64,000 bases of DNA from Areca catechu. Taxonomy: Eukaryota; Streptophyta; Magnoliopsida; Arecales; Arecaceae. The notes beneath the pieces are model-generated. The model made no database searches, was not told the origin of the DNA, and saw only the letters and a list, made by a program, of their open reading frames with translations. The stretch lies in assembly GCA_021397845.1 (NCBI GenBank), contig JAHSVC010000034.1, forward strand, positions 3,162,001 to 3,226,000, read 5' to 3'. The translations under genes and the position numbers were made by a program. Position 1 is the first letter of the stretch. Every line of letters begins with the position of its first letter. Of the stretch, positions 47,614 to 59,100 are shown in pieces.

Positions 47614-48308
47614 GTGGCGTACCCAAGAGGGGGGGTGAATTGGATAATTAAAATGTTTGCAAGTATGTGCTCCTTTTCAAAGTTCTTAGTATGGAATGTG
47701 TTGTGAGTTAAGTAACTAATGTAAAAGCAAATAAGAACATAAGAAACACAATCATGAACACAGTAGAATTATAGTGGTTCGGAACAACCTAACTCCTATA
47801 CCACTATCCAAGATACCACTTGATTTCCACTATATTCATCCTTAGAATACAACCAGATTGTTTTCATGGGCTCACAATCCAAAACCCAAACTTGGTTTTA
47901 TCCCAGGCTCACCAAAAACCCAATACAATATTAGTTTTATCCGGCTCACTAACAACCCACTCTTGATTTTCAAAGGCTCATCAAAAACCTTTACAAACCC
48001 AAGTCACAGCTCCTGCTGTACTTGGAACAATTTAAATAAAGAGTAGAAAACTCAAAGCAACTCTATAACAAATCGAAGTTGCCGGATGGTTACAGTTGTA
48101 GCACTTGAGAAGCCCTCTTGATTGCTCTTTGAATACACTTCAAGGCTTCAAGCTTCTTCAATAAATGCCTCAAGAATTCATATGGAAGTTAGGTGTGGTC
48201 TTGAGTGCTCTCTTGAGTGTTCTTTCAAAAGCTCTTTAATTTCTCATATATATCTTCAAAAGTGATTCAAATCCCTTAAATATATTTTCCTCAACTGATT
48301 TTAGGAGG

Positions 48309-48314
48309 TTATAA
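48309..48314 (-). promoter_or_regulatory. TATA-like box of the second SIRE-type LTR
   Basis: On the minus strand it reads GGTTATAACC. It lies 102 bp from the nearest dyad motif (48416), the same distance as in the first copy. Confidence 0.4.
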
Positions 48315-48415
48315 CCATTGTAGATCATTGGGATTTGAAATATGACCGTTGGAGACCATTTTAGATTCAAAAATAAAGTTCTGGAACTAGTCGTTACTCA
48401 CCTAGAACTATCACT

Positions 48416-48817
48416 CGAGTCAGCTCGGATGGGTCGAGTCGGCTCAGTTCCTCGGGTAAGTCAAAACTTCACTCTGGTCGAGTCGACTCTTCTGCTTCGA
48501 GTTGGCTCTCCTAGCTGGTTCTCCAGAACTGAGATTTTTTGAACTCTGGAAGAGTCGGCTCTTCAGACTCGAGTCGGCTCAAATCTCAGAACTTCAGAAA
48601 ACACACTCTGCCAGAGTCGGCTCGGCTGTCTGTTTGAGAAACTGTCACTCTGATCGAGTCGGCTCTTCTGACTCGAATCGGCCGAATTCTCAGAACTTTA
48701 GAAAACATACTCTGCCAAAGTCGGCTCTTCAGTCTTGAGTCGGCTTGAAGGTCTGCATGCAGAATACTGCTTGCCATGCCAAACCTCGAGTCGGCTCTTC
48801 TGCAATGAGTTGGCTTT
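48416..48817. repeat. Array of CGAGTCGGCTCG-type dyad motifs, second copy
   Basis: Motif starts are 48416/48435, 48479/48498, 48551/48570, 48613 (single), 48655/48674, 48717/48736 and 48787/48806. The spacing inside doublets is exactly 19 bp in all six. Doublet steps are 63, 72, 62, 42, 62 and 70 bp. Several motifs carry substitutions (AGAG, TGAG or GTTGG forms) but keep their position. Confidence 0.85.
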
Positions 48818-49106
48818 AGTGACTGTCTCCAAAAACTTTCCAAACTTCTCAGAATTCTTTCAAAGGCATTCAATCAAGTCCAGAAGCTCTCCAACTCCAT
48901 CAAACTTAATTCTAAGAGATTTACACTTGTAAAATACATGGAAATAGCCCATTTTCATAAATATATAGTTGATTTTTCTTTAGGCTACTCATTACAAAAT
49001 ATGGTTTTATAAAATAAACCTGTCATACACCAAGGTTGTAGGAAGAGTGGTCTTTCATTTAAAACATCCTACAAAAATTTAGAAAATACTTGGAAAGAGT
49101 TAGTGA

Positions 49107-50753
49107 TGTAGCAAAATCGCTGACATGGAGTCCCTGTCAGATCCAGTCGGATGCCATATTGGCAGAAGTTGCCACGTCAAACCCTCTCTTCGAGCTCCTT
49201 CGCCGGGCGACTTCCTCGAGGTCGAGTCCACCCCGGCTGAAGTCGAGCTCCCACTCTCTTCGAGCTCCTTTGCCGGGCGGCTCCCTCGAGGTCGAGTCCA
49301 CCTCGTCGATCGAAATCGAGCTCCCCCTCTCTTCTATCTCCTTCACCGGGGCGCTCCCTCGAGGTCAAGTCACCTCGACCAAAGTCGAGCTCCCGCTCTC
49401 TTCGAGCTCCTTCGTCGGCGGCTTCCTCGAAGTCGAGTCCACCCCGCTGAAGTCGAGCTCCCACTCTCTTCGAGCTCCTTTGCCGGGCGGCTCCCTCGAG
49501 GTCGAGTCCATCTCGACCGAAATCGAGCTCCCCCTCTCTTCGATCTCCTTCACCGGCGGCTCCCTCGAGGTCAAGTCCACCTCGACAACGAGCTCGAGCC
49601 CGCTCTCTTCTAGCTCCTTCGCCGGGCGGCTCCCTCGAGATCGAGCCCACCGGGCCGAAGTCGAGCACCCGCTCTCTTCGAGCTCCTTTACCAGGTGACT
49701 CCCTCGAGGTCGAGTCCATCTCGACCGAGGCCGAGGTCGAGTCCATCTCGACCGAAGTCGAGCTCCCGCTCTCTTTGAGCTCCTTCACCGGGTGACTCCC
49801 TCGAGGTCGAGCCAGCCTCGATTGAAGTTTGAGCTCCTTCTCCTCGGACCAAGCTCTCTTCAGACAAGAGGTCCAATAGCCAGAAGCCGTCCCCGTGGCC
49901 AAAGCCCACGGCACTTCGGGAGGTTCAGAAGCAGGAGGAAGGGGGATGGCGCCACCTCCCTTTGGCGGCGGACCGCCGCCCAAGGACCATGGAGGGGCAC
50001 CTCCCAAGATGCCCTGATATACCCCGCTGCTATTTACACCATATAGGAAAGGACACCCTGGCCAAAGCACACGCACTTCCTAGCCGACCGTTTGCACCAC
50101 TCGAAAGAGGAAATCATCTCAGAAGATTTAAATCAGGGATCGGTTGCTCCTAGATCGAGGCCCTACCAAATTTTTCGAAGTAGAGCGACCAGCTGGAAGC
50201 CAGAGCCTGTGACATAACTCCCTATCAGTGGATGGGGAAGGCACCCGAGTGCACAGCATGGAGTGCAACCGAACGTTGACCTTCAGGTGCTTGCAGAGGG
50301 GGAGGAAACCGAGGTAGGTTGCTGGAAGGGTCCATGGCCTAAAAGAAGGTTCAGAAGGTCTTCGAACAAGGTAAGCAAACAAAAGCAAGTGAAGAGGAGA
50401 GCAAGCAAGGGGCAGAGCGCTCTGAGGCTACCAAAGTACTTGTCGAAAGAGTCTCAACGAACACAGCCATCATAGCTCATGCTCTCCTCCACTGCTACCA
50501 CCCTCACTCTACTTTTCTTTCTAAAGCAAAACCTCCTCCTCCAAGCATGGAGTCTGACCAAAGGGGCCCACAAGGGAGGATCTGTTCCCCTAGATTGCTA
50601 GTGACTTGATCATCAGAGTGCCCCCGCCGGGATCCCCGGCCCGGGTCTCCTCTTTTTTGCAGTTCGGGCATGCGAGCTGGTTTCTAGGTGATGAGGTCAG
50701 CAGCATCCGAGATCATCCCCAAGCTACAGGTCATGATGGTGTAGGCGGCAACA
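49107..50753 (+). repeat. 5' LTR of the second Tat element
   Basis: It starts TGTAGCAAAATCGCTGAC and ends GTAGGCGGCAACA before the primer site. The last 160 bp match the 3' LTR end of the first Tat element (GACTTGATC, GGGATCCC, CCGGGTCTCCTCT). The first half is a G+C-rich minisatellite. No second LTR is in the window. Confidence 0.75.
49183..49815. repeat. Minisatellite of about nine 62-80-bp units in the Tat LTR
   Basis: Units contain CTCTTCGAGCTCCTT, GCCGGGCGGCTCCCTCGAG and GTCGAGTCCACCTCGACC, and start near 49187, 49257, 49337, 49400, 49467, 49540, 49607, 49677 and 49773. The composition leaves long frames open on both strands (for example minus 50076-49177), which I do not regard as genes. 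Confidence 0.85.
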
Positions 50754-50756
50754 GAT

Positions 50757-50775
50757 TGGCACACCAGGTGGGGGC
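50757..50775 (+). other. Primer binding site of the second Tat element
   Basis: TGGCACACCAGGTGGGGGC lies 3 bases after the LTR end. It resembles the TGGCGCCCACCGTGGGGC-type sites usual for Tat-lineage elements, with several changes. Confidence 0.6.
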
Positions 50776-50829
50776 AGGACACAGTCTGATCTAGGCCAAT
50801 CCTCACACGCAGCCCCATCCGAAGTATGG

Positions 50830-53800
50830 TGATGACACATGCACGGAAGGTCACCACTAGCCACGCGGGAGACCCCCCTTCTCATGGGGGCCTGCACAGT
50901 CCAGAGGAAAGCCCCCCCGCTCCACCCAACCGCCTTCGACTAATGTCCAGTTGGCCATGCTCGCCCAGCAAATGCAGGTTCTGACTGTGGTGGTGCAACA
51001 GTTGCAGCATCAGCATCGATCCTTGGCCACCCACCAACAGCCAGGGACCCCTATGGCCCAAGCCACCGCAACCCATGATAGCCTGCATTCCTTCCAAGGA
51101 AGGTTGTCGTTGCGCGGGCCATGATAGACCCCCGAGGAAGCCATCAGATCCCGTAAAGAGATAGTGGACGGGTCAGTCGACCGGGAGAGCCGGTCTTGAC
51201 CCTCGAGCAGGCTACTGCTAAGCACCATTGAGGTCGTCGAGGAAAGGCCCCCGTCGTGACCCCCTTCAGCTATCATCTTCATCTCCTCTGTCGACCTCAG
51301 CGGAAGGCTCCACCGACGAGGCCATCAGGTGCATGGTCGAAAGTGCTTGGAGGAGTAGGAGTGCAAGCTGGCAGAACTATCCCGAGTTTGCAAACTTGCA
51401 GGGCTCTTCCCGTGAGCCTGCAGGCCAAGACGTTATCCCCCTTTCTCCTGAGATATCCAAGAGGAGCTGATCCCAAGCCGGTTCTGCATGCTATACAGGT
51501 GGATCCCTACGATGGGACTACCAATCCCCTGGACCACCTTGAGAGCTACAAGGCTTTCATGAGGGTCCAAGGGATGGCCGACCCCTCCTTTTGCATTACC
51601 TTCCCAGCCACTCTCCAGAAGGTAGCTCGAGTCTGGTTTACCCCCGTCTCAAGCCTGAAAGCATCAACTTTTTTGCACAACTAGAAAGGAAGTTTGTGGC
51701 CCACTTCGATGCCTATCGGAAGGTGCCATGAGAAGTAGATAGCCTCTTCTCCATCAGGCAATAATACCATGAACCCTTGTGGGACTATGTGACCCGCTTC
51801 AAAGTTGTCGCACTGGAGATCTATAACTTGGATGAACCAATCACCATGCTGGCATTGAAGAGGGAACTCAGGACCTCCCATCTTACCTACTCCCTGGATA
51901 AAAAGTCATCAAAGATGTACTCTGACCTCCTCCTCCACGTTCACAAGTACATCCACACCGAGGAGGTGGACCGTACGAGAAGGGAGCTGGAGGGAAGCCA
52001 TCGAAGAAGCAACCTCCGGGGAACATCCGGGATGCGAAAGCCCATACCAGCCACCTCGAACTTCTGACCAGGGTCGAAGCCGAAGAGCGGCCCCATCCCA
52101 GAAGAAAGATACACACTTTTCCTCGCCTCGAGGTCAAAGATCCTCATGAAATTGAGGGCAAGCATTACTTGCACCGCCCTCCCCCGCTGAGGCCATCCAA
52201 CGGTCGCGACAAGACAAAGTATTGCCAGTTCCACCGTGACCACAGCCATGACACCGAGGAGTGCCGCCGCCTCAAGAGAAAAATTGAAGACCTGATAAGG
52301 GGGGCTACCTCAAAAAATTTGTGGGGGGCAAGACCCCAGCAGAATCTCAGGCGCTTGCTGCTCTTCCTACTATCCTTACAGTCGACAACCGATACACTGA
52401 GAAGCCTGTGGGATGATATATTGGAGAATAAAGCGCGCCCCCAAGAGGAACTGAGAAGAAAAGAGTTTGAAAAATATACTCCCCTTTATGAGGGAGGAGG
52501 GATTTGGCAATCAAATACAAATAATGATGCCATGGTTGTCGAGATGATGATTGCTAGGCATCCTGTAAAGCAGATTATGGTTGATAGTGGAAGTTCGACT
52601 GATGTCCATTTTTATGATGCTTTCTCTAGAATGAATCTATCATCTACTCAATTGAAGCCTGTGCACACTCTCCTTGTCGATTTTACTGGGGACTCTATGG
52701 GAGTTGAAGGAGAGATCACTCTTCCCATTACTGCCAGGTCACCACCTCGACAGAGCATTGTCATGATGACCTTCATGGTTGTTAGGCTTCCTTCGGCCTA
52801 CAACATGATCCTTGGCCACCCCGGCTCAATCTCTCAATGTGATCATCTCAACCAAGCGGCTATTGGTGCAATTTTCTACTCCTTATGGTGTAAGGGAAAT
52901 GAGGGGGGCACCTCAATCGATTCAACACTGTCTTCAGCTATCCTAAGGACTAGAAGTTCTAAGGAGGACCCCAGCATCGACGACCTCGACCAAAGGCGCA
53001 GGATCCTAGGGGTGGCCCAGTTGAGCACCCGTTTACGTATCTGCTCGGAGCAGACCCAACAAAGACGGTATAGATTGGGGCCCAGCTGCAAGAAGAAGAA
53101 TGGGCCACTTGCTAGGTTTCCTCTAGGTGAATGCGGACGTATTTACCTGGACAGCGGCAGACATGCCTGGATTTCCCCCACATCATCACTCATAGGTTGA
53201 GCATTGACCCGAAGTACCATCTTGTCTAGTAGAAGAAGAGAGATGTTTTCATCCCAGGAGGCAACGAGCGATCATGAGGAGGTGGAGAAGCTCCTCGTAG
53301 CTAGCTTTGTTCGCGAAGTGCAGTATCATAGCTTGCTGGTGAATGTGGTCACGGTCAAGAAGAACAACAGAAAGTGGAAGATCTGCGTGGACTACACCAA
53401 TCTCAACCGAGCCTGCCCGAAGGATAGCTTCCCATTGTCGAAGATCAATCAACTTGTAGATGCCACCTCGGGGCACCGCTTACTCTCCTTCATGGATGCA
53501 TCCTCCGGGTACAATCAGATTCAGATACATCCAGAGGACGAGGAGCACACTGCCTTCATCATGGATTGGGGGACATACTGCTATTGAATGATGCCTTTCA
53601 GCCTGAAGAATGCTAGCGCCTCATACCAACAGCTGGTCAATCGAGTCTTCAAGGATCAGATCGGCCAAAACAAGCAAGTTTATGTGGACGACAAGCTCGT
53701 CATGAGCAAGCCGAGGTCAGACCACATCACTGACTTGGTGGAGGCCTTCCAAAACCTTTGCATGCACCAGATGAAGCTGAATCCAGCGAAGTACACTTTC

Positions 53801-55914
53801 ACCATGGCGGCAAGGAAGTTCTTGGGCTTCATGGTCACCCAGAGGAGAATAGAAGCTACACCCAGAAGGTTCAGGCAATTGTCGACATGGAGCACCCCAC
53901 CTCAAAGAAGCAGGTCCAGCACCTCACAGGCCAGATTGTTGTGCTGAGCCGATTCATCTCACGATCTGCTGACCGCTACTTACCTTTCTTTAAGGCGCTG
54001 CATAAAGTGCATGACTTCACCTAGATAGAAGAGTGCAGGGAAGCCTTTGAGGAGCTAAAGAAGTTCTTAGCATCACCATCGCTGCTCTCTAGGCCAGAAG
54101 ATGGAGAGGAACTCTTGTGTACCTGGTGATTACCCTAGGGGCCATTAGTTCGGTCCTTGTCCATACAGATGAGGACGAAGCTCAGAAACTGGTATATTAT
54201 GCCAGCAAACTTCTCTGAGATGCGGAGATCATGTATACCCCTCTAAAAAGTTAATTTTTATCCTTATAATGTCTGCTCAGCGACTCATGCCGTACTTTCA
54301 AGCGCATCCGATTGTGGTCCTGAGGACCAACCAGGGCTGTACTCAGCCACCCCGATACTTTCAAACGTTTGGCCAAGTGGGCTCTAATACATAGCAAGTT
54401 CGACATCGCGTACCGACCGAGACCATCTCAGAAGGCCCAGGTGTTGGCTGATTTTCACGTCGAGTGCGCGAGCATGGGCGAGGAGCCGGAAGAGACCACC
54501 CTAGAGTGCCAGATAGAGCTCAAAACTGAGAGGAGGTCTGGGTCCTCCATGTGGATGGCGCATCCAACTCGGGAGGGAGTGGAGCAAGCCTCATCCTCGC
54601 CAATAGCGATGGGGTTGTAACTGAGTGCGCATTCCACTTCCAGTTTGCAGCACAACCAACAATCAGGCGGAGTATGAGGTACTCCTCATGGGACTGAGGG
54701 TCTCCCGTAAACTGGGTGTACCCAACCTGAAGGTCTTCACTGACTCTCAGTTAGTGGCCAGACAAGTTTCAAGAGAATTTGGGACCTGGGATCCCCAATG
54801 ATGAAGTCCAGAGTACCAGAGGATGGGTTACGCTCGAGCACGATGGGATCGCTTCAGCATCTCCCACATCCCTCATGGAGAGAATGCCCGCATCAGCGCC
54901 CTCTTAAGGCTAGTGACCCTACCGACTCATCACTGGGCACGCCCGAATACTTTGAAACTCCTCCAAGCTATGAGGCTCCCAGGGAAGTCCAGCAAGTCAT
55001 CCTGGAGCTTAGCTGGATGGACCGGTACATCAGGTACATCACCGATGGCATCCTGCAGAAGACTGCGTGGAGGCTGGCCTCGTCAAGAAGAAGGCTGCAC
55101 ACTTCATCTTGATGGATGGACAACTCTATCGCAGGTCCTACTCTTATCCACTCCTGAAGTGTCTGAGACCCATGAGGCAGCTTTCATACTCCAAGAGATA
55201 CACGAAGGTCTCTGCAGGAATCACGTGGGGGGTAGGACACTAGCATACAGGACTCTCCGTCAGGGATATTACTGAGAGACTATGAGGGAGGATGCTGCTG
55301 ACTTCGTGAAGAAGTGCGATCGCTGTCAATGCTATGGCTGCATACACATCAACCAGTGGCACCACTCTCCTAGCTCTCCATCCGTGGCCATTGTCGTCCA
55401 ATGAGGGATGGACATCCTTGGTCCATTTTCTCCCACATCCGGACAGCGCAAGTTCCTGATAGTGGCCATTAACACTTCACCAAATGGGTGGAGGCAAGTT
55501 GCTAGCACGGATCATCGAAGCTAAGGTCAACCAATTCTTCTGAAAGTCGATCATCTGCCATTTCGGACTCCCCTGCACCATCATCATCGATAACGGATGA
55601 CAGTTCGATAATCGAGAGTTCGAGGAGTTCTGCATCAGCCTTAATATCCATCATAACTTACCTCGGTGGCTCACTCTCAGACCAATGAAGAGGCCGAGGT
55701 GACCAACCGGACCATTCTCCAGGGACTCCAACCATGTTGGACCAGGCCAAGGGCAGGTGGGTAGAAGAACTTTCTAGTATCCTTTGGGCCTACTACACAA
55801 TGCCTGAACGGCCATGGATGAAATGCCTTTCAACCTCGTCTTCAGCATCGGAGTCGTAGTTCCACTGGAACTTGGTGTGTCCATGCTGCGGGTGGAGCAA
55901 TATTGTTGGCTCTA
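50830..55914 (+). pseudogene. Tat-lineage gag-pol, second copy, broken and truncated
   Basis: Gag begins near ATGGTGATG (50827). It holds VDPYDGTTNPLDHLESYKAF (about 51500) and a Cys/His segment CQFHRDHSHDTEEC (about 52222-52263). Protease has IMVDSGSSTDVHFYDAF (about 52575-52625). RT spans about 53270-53860; its active-site box reads YVDDKLVMS (near 53680), with both Asp present but Lys in the next position where the sister copy has Met. RNase H is at about 53930-54450 and a second RNase H (WMAHPT / LHVDGASN-like region, about 54535-54770) follows. Integrase runs from about 55190 and is cut at 55914. Frames change near 51640, 51765, 52070, 52300, 52840, 53170, 53586, 53860 and many later places. 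Confidence 0.88.
55910..55914. repeat. Presumed target site duplication (AATAT) of the SIRE element
   Basis: The five bases before the SIRE LTR start TGTTGGCTC. The sister Tat copy continues with related sequence at this place (AATACAATGAAAC near 24561), so the break is a true insertion point. The right copy is outside the window. Confidence 0.45.
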
Positions 55915-56195
55915 TCCCGTGATTTTGATGAATAACAAAATGTTGAGTACTTATTGTGTATTAATATCTATTTCTAGTTATGAGTTTTCAGGAAACAAGC
56001 ACCTCAAATTTTCAAAATTAAAGTTTCGTGGCACACTTTGGCATGAAATATCTTTCATGATTTGAGGAGTCTTTTCATGCAAAAAGGGCTCAAACAAGTT
56101 CTATTATTACTTATTCATATTGCATTTAAGTTTGATAAATAATACTTATATTTTTGGCCTTATCGATACTCATTTCTGAAATTTTGTAGAACCAA

Positions 56196-56492
56196 GTGTC
56201 GACACCTGGAAGGCTAAGTATCGATACTTCGGCATTTGGCATGCAAAAATCTCCTTGGCATGCCAAATGTCGACACTCAGAATTCAAGTGTCGACACCTG
56301 AAACTCAAGTGTCAACACTTAAGTTTTCAAGTGTCGATTCAAGGCCTGAGACTTTTTGAAAATCCAGAACTTGGCCATGGAGAATTTTTGTGTCAAGTGT
56401 CGATACCTATGAATCAAGTATCGACACTTGAAAGTTCAAGTGTCGACACCTGATAGCCAAGGATCGACACCTAACAAACCAAGTGTCGATAC
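56196..56492. repeat. Array of eleven GTGTCGACAC dyad motifs spaced 21-22 bp
   Basis: Palindromic GTGTCGACAC, usually inside CAAGTGTCGACACTTG-like context, starts at 56196, 56218, 56267, 56288, 56309, 56331, 56397, 56418, 56440, 56461 and 56483. Within the three runs every step is 21 or 22 bp, two helical turns. Variants include GTATCGATAC and GTGTCAACAC. The bases between motifs differ. Confidence 0.88.
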
Positions 56493-56612
56493 TCGGGTTC
56501 TGACAGTCCTAACGGATCTATTTTTTTGAAGTACAGAAACATCTTTTCAAGCTCCAAATGGCTAGATTCGAAGCTCCAACGGTCACGAACTATTTTTTGG
56601 AAGTTTTTGAAG

Positions 56613-56619
56613 TATTTAA
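56613..56619 (+). promoter_or_regulatory. TATA-like box of the SIRE LTR
   Basis: TATTTAA lies about 120 bp after the last dyad motif. Judged by motif and position. Confidence 0.5.
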
Positions 56620-57364
56620 GCTTCACCAAACTCATTCTTGAAGCATTGAAGTCCATTGAAAGCTTAAAAGCAAATATTCCCTCAAGAACTTTACTTTAAA
56701 AGTTATTAAAAGAGAGATTCATTGAAAAAGCTTACAAGCCTATCCTTTCATCATTCCAAAAAGAGAGCTTGAAGAATATTCCAAGATAAGACAAGACAAG
56801 CATCAATTAGAGCCTCAAAGCTTCCATTCTACTCTTGAAGAGAGTTTGTTTTGTTTATTTATTGTTATATCTGAAATTCTTTTGTTTTTGTTTGACCTAG
56901 CTTTCAAGGGTTTCTTGAAAGTAGGTTATTGTGGTTGTTGGTGAGCTAAAAGGATAAAATTAACTAGAGTTGACTTGTGAGCCCGAAGGCAAAACAAGTG
57001 TAAAGGTTTGTTGGTGAGCCTAGGTGATAAAACCACATAGGTTTTGACTTGTGAGCCTTTTGAAAAACAAGTCAGCTATAATCTTGGAGAGATATAGTGG
57101 AATTCCCAGGATGGCTTGGAAAGTAGATGTAGATGCTAGGTTTGCACCGAACCACTATAAACCTTGTGTTTGTATGTGATTATCTCTTCTATCACCTCTT
57201 GTTCTTTACTTCTTGCACTCTAATTATTGCTTTCGATGTATATAATCTAGTGTATCAATTTCATTACTCACAAACATCACATGGCCTGCACATTATTGCT
57301 TTAAATTTTAAAAGATCCAATTCACCCCCCCCCCCCCTCTTGGGCTCTATTTCTGGACAACAAG

Positions 57365-57376
57365 TGGTATCAGAGC
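57365..57376 (+). other. Primer binding site of the SIRE element, tRNA-iMet type
   Basis: TGGTATCAGAGC lies 2 bases after the LTR end, the usual copia primer site. Confidence 0.9.
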
Positions 57377-57419
57377 GCCGGTACTCTCTTGTAGGTCCAA
57401 GGATCTTAAATAAAAGATC

Positions 57420-58535
57420 ATGGCAGCCCCAATAGGAATGGATGTTGTTGAAGATCAAGCTTCAAACCGTCCCCCATTATTAATGGCACGAATTATACTT
57501 ATTGAAAAACTCGCATGCGCATATTCATTCAAGCCATTGATTATAATCTTTGGAGGACAATTATCAAAGATCCTCATCAGCCTACTATGTTAGTTAATGG
57601 CATTCTCACTCCAAAAATGGAAGATGATTGGGATGAGAATGATATTAAGCAATAGATCTTAATGTGAAGGCTATAAATCTATTGTTTTGCTCTCTGATCC
57701 GAGTGATTCAATAGAATATCTAACTATTTCTTCGCTAAGAAAATATGGGACACACTTGAGGTTATCCATGAGAGTACACACAAGTGAAAACTACTAAGAT
57801 TAACATGCTCATTCACACATATGAAATGTTCAAGAAAGGACCTACTGAATCTATTAGTGAGATGTATACTAGGTTCACAAATATTGTGAATGGCATGAAA
57901 AGCTTAGGAAAGATTATATCTAATGGTGAACCTGTAAATAAACATCTCAGGTATCTTCCGACTTCATGGGACGCCAAGGTGACGGCCATAGAGGAAGCCA
58001 AGGATGTCAACACTTTACCTCTCGAGCAACTGTTAGGCTCATTAATGACTTATGAGCTTTCTTTAAGACAAAAGAACGTGGATGTTGACAAGAAGAAGAA
58101 AGTAATCGCTTTCAAATCTACTGCAAGAGAAATGTCTAGTGATGAATCCAAAGAAGAAGATGAAGAAGATGAGACGTCTCTCATGACAAGAAAATTTAGA
58201 AGGTTCATGAGAAAGAAAAAATACAACTTCAAGAAGAAACCTCTAAAAGGTGAGCCGAGCAAAGAAAGGAGAAAGAGAAAGAGAAGGAGTAGCCCACATG
58301 CTTCGAATGCAAAAAATCGAGCCACTTCAAGATGGACTACCCCTTAAGAAAAGCAGAAGAAAACTAAGAAAGAAGGCCATGATGGCAACCTTGAGTGACA
58401 GCGAAGACTCCAGCTCTGAAGAAGAACAGCAAGAAGTTGTAAACTTTTGTTTGATGGCTGATCATGAAGAGATATTATCCGAAACTAAAATGAGTTTACT
58501 TTTGAAGAGTTGCATGAAGTTTTTTGATGTTTAGT
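57420..58535 (+). pseudogene. SIRE-type gag, broken
   Basis: The start ATGGCAGCCCC is at 57420. The gag core lies across several frames, with a long open part 57784-58347 (MLIHTYEMFKKGPTESISEM, RYLPTSWDAKVTAIEEAKDV). It is followed by an acidic and then a Lys-rich stretch (DESKEEDEEDE, RKKKYNFKKKP). The zinc knuckle near 58295-58340 reads CFECKKSSHFKMDY, with Tyr in place of the last Cys. An acidic SDSEDSSSEEEQ segment follows at about 58398. Gag packages the RNA in an intact element. Frameshifts are near 57480, 57655, 57780 and 58250. Confidence 0.85.
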
Positions 58536-58539
58536 TATA

Positions 58540-59100
58540 GAATTTCAAAAACTGAAATCAAAACATAAAGAACTAAAAAGGCAAAATTTAGATTTAGTCA
58601 AAGCTAATGACAAGTTTTTAACTGAAAATGATTGCCTACTCTTTAAAATAAAAGATTAAATGATAAGATTGTTGTTCTTGAAAAAGAAAAGGAGTTTTGA
58701 AAAAGAAAAACTTTCCGTATCAAATAAAAACCTTTCAAAATAGAACAAAGAAATTTTGGATGAAAACAAAAATATAAAGAAAAAAATTGAAAGTTAAAAC
58801 CTTTTGTTGATAAAATTACATATAGTTCTGAAAAATTAAATATGCTTTTAAATAATCAAAGAGCTGTTTTGATAAAGTCGGTTTAGGTTTCAGAACTCAA
58901 AAGAAACAAAATTTTTTTCAAGAATTTCTTTGTACCTACATCATCATCCATTACTTGTTATACTTGTGGTACTATAGGGCAAAATCTTACTTGTGCAATA
59001 AGAGAAAATTGAATAATGTTAAGAAAATTTAGATTCCAAAGGAACCATTACCACTAACCTAAAAGGACCCAAGATGACTTGGATACCTAAAGTCTCCACT
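58540..59100 (+). other. Degraded coiled-coil-like linker between SIRE gag and protease
   Basis: Lys/Glu/Asn-rich with many stops. In relatives this part is a long coiled-coil stretch. No intact frame here. Confidence 0.5.

Larger units (their letters stand above)
47614..49106 (-). repeat. Second minus-strand SIRE-type LTR, truncated by Tat element 2
   Basis: The left edge TGTTGCCTAGG...CCCAAGAGGGGGGGTGAATTGG mirrors the reverse complement of the SIRE LTR end at 57314-57362. The body is clearly alike to 5686-7000. The expected right end (reverse complement of TGTTGGCTC) is not reached: at 49107 a Tat-type LTR begins. No SIRE coding region adjoins on the left, so this may be a solo LTR. Confidence 0.8.
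49107..55914 (+). mobile_element. Second Ty3/gypsy Tat-lineage element, 5' part
   Basis: 5' LTR, primer site and gag to integrase, related piece by piece to the first Tat element. It is interrupted at 55915 within the end of integrase by the SIRE element; the remainder is outside the window. It lies inside the minus-strand SIRE-type LTR that ends at 49106. Confidence 0.88.
55915..57362 (+). repeat. 5' LTR of the SIRE element
   Basis: 1448 bp from TGTTGGCTC to CTGGACAACA, with TGTTG/CAACA inverted ends. Near the end is the C-run followed by TCTTGGGCTC, also seen in reverse at 47614-47660. U3 holds the GTGTCGACAC array and a TATA-like box. Confidence 0.92.

Noticed and set aside
49177..50076. 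299-codon minus-strand open frame
   Set aside because: It is made almost wholly of the LTR minisatellite and its flank; both strands stay open because of composition.
57365..57376. TGGTATCAGAGC sites (also 29251) as parts of tRNA genes
   Set aside because: They lie just after LTR ends and match primer binding sites; no cloverleaf surrounds them.
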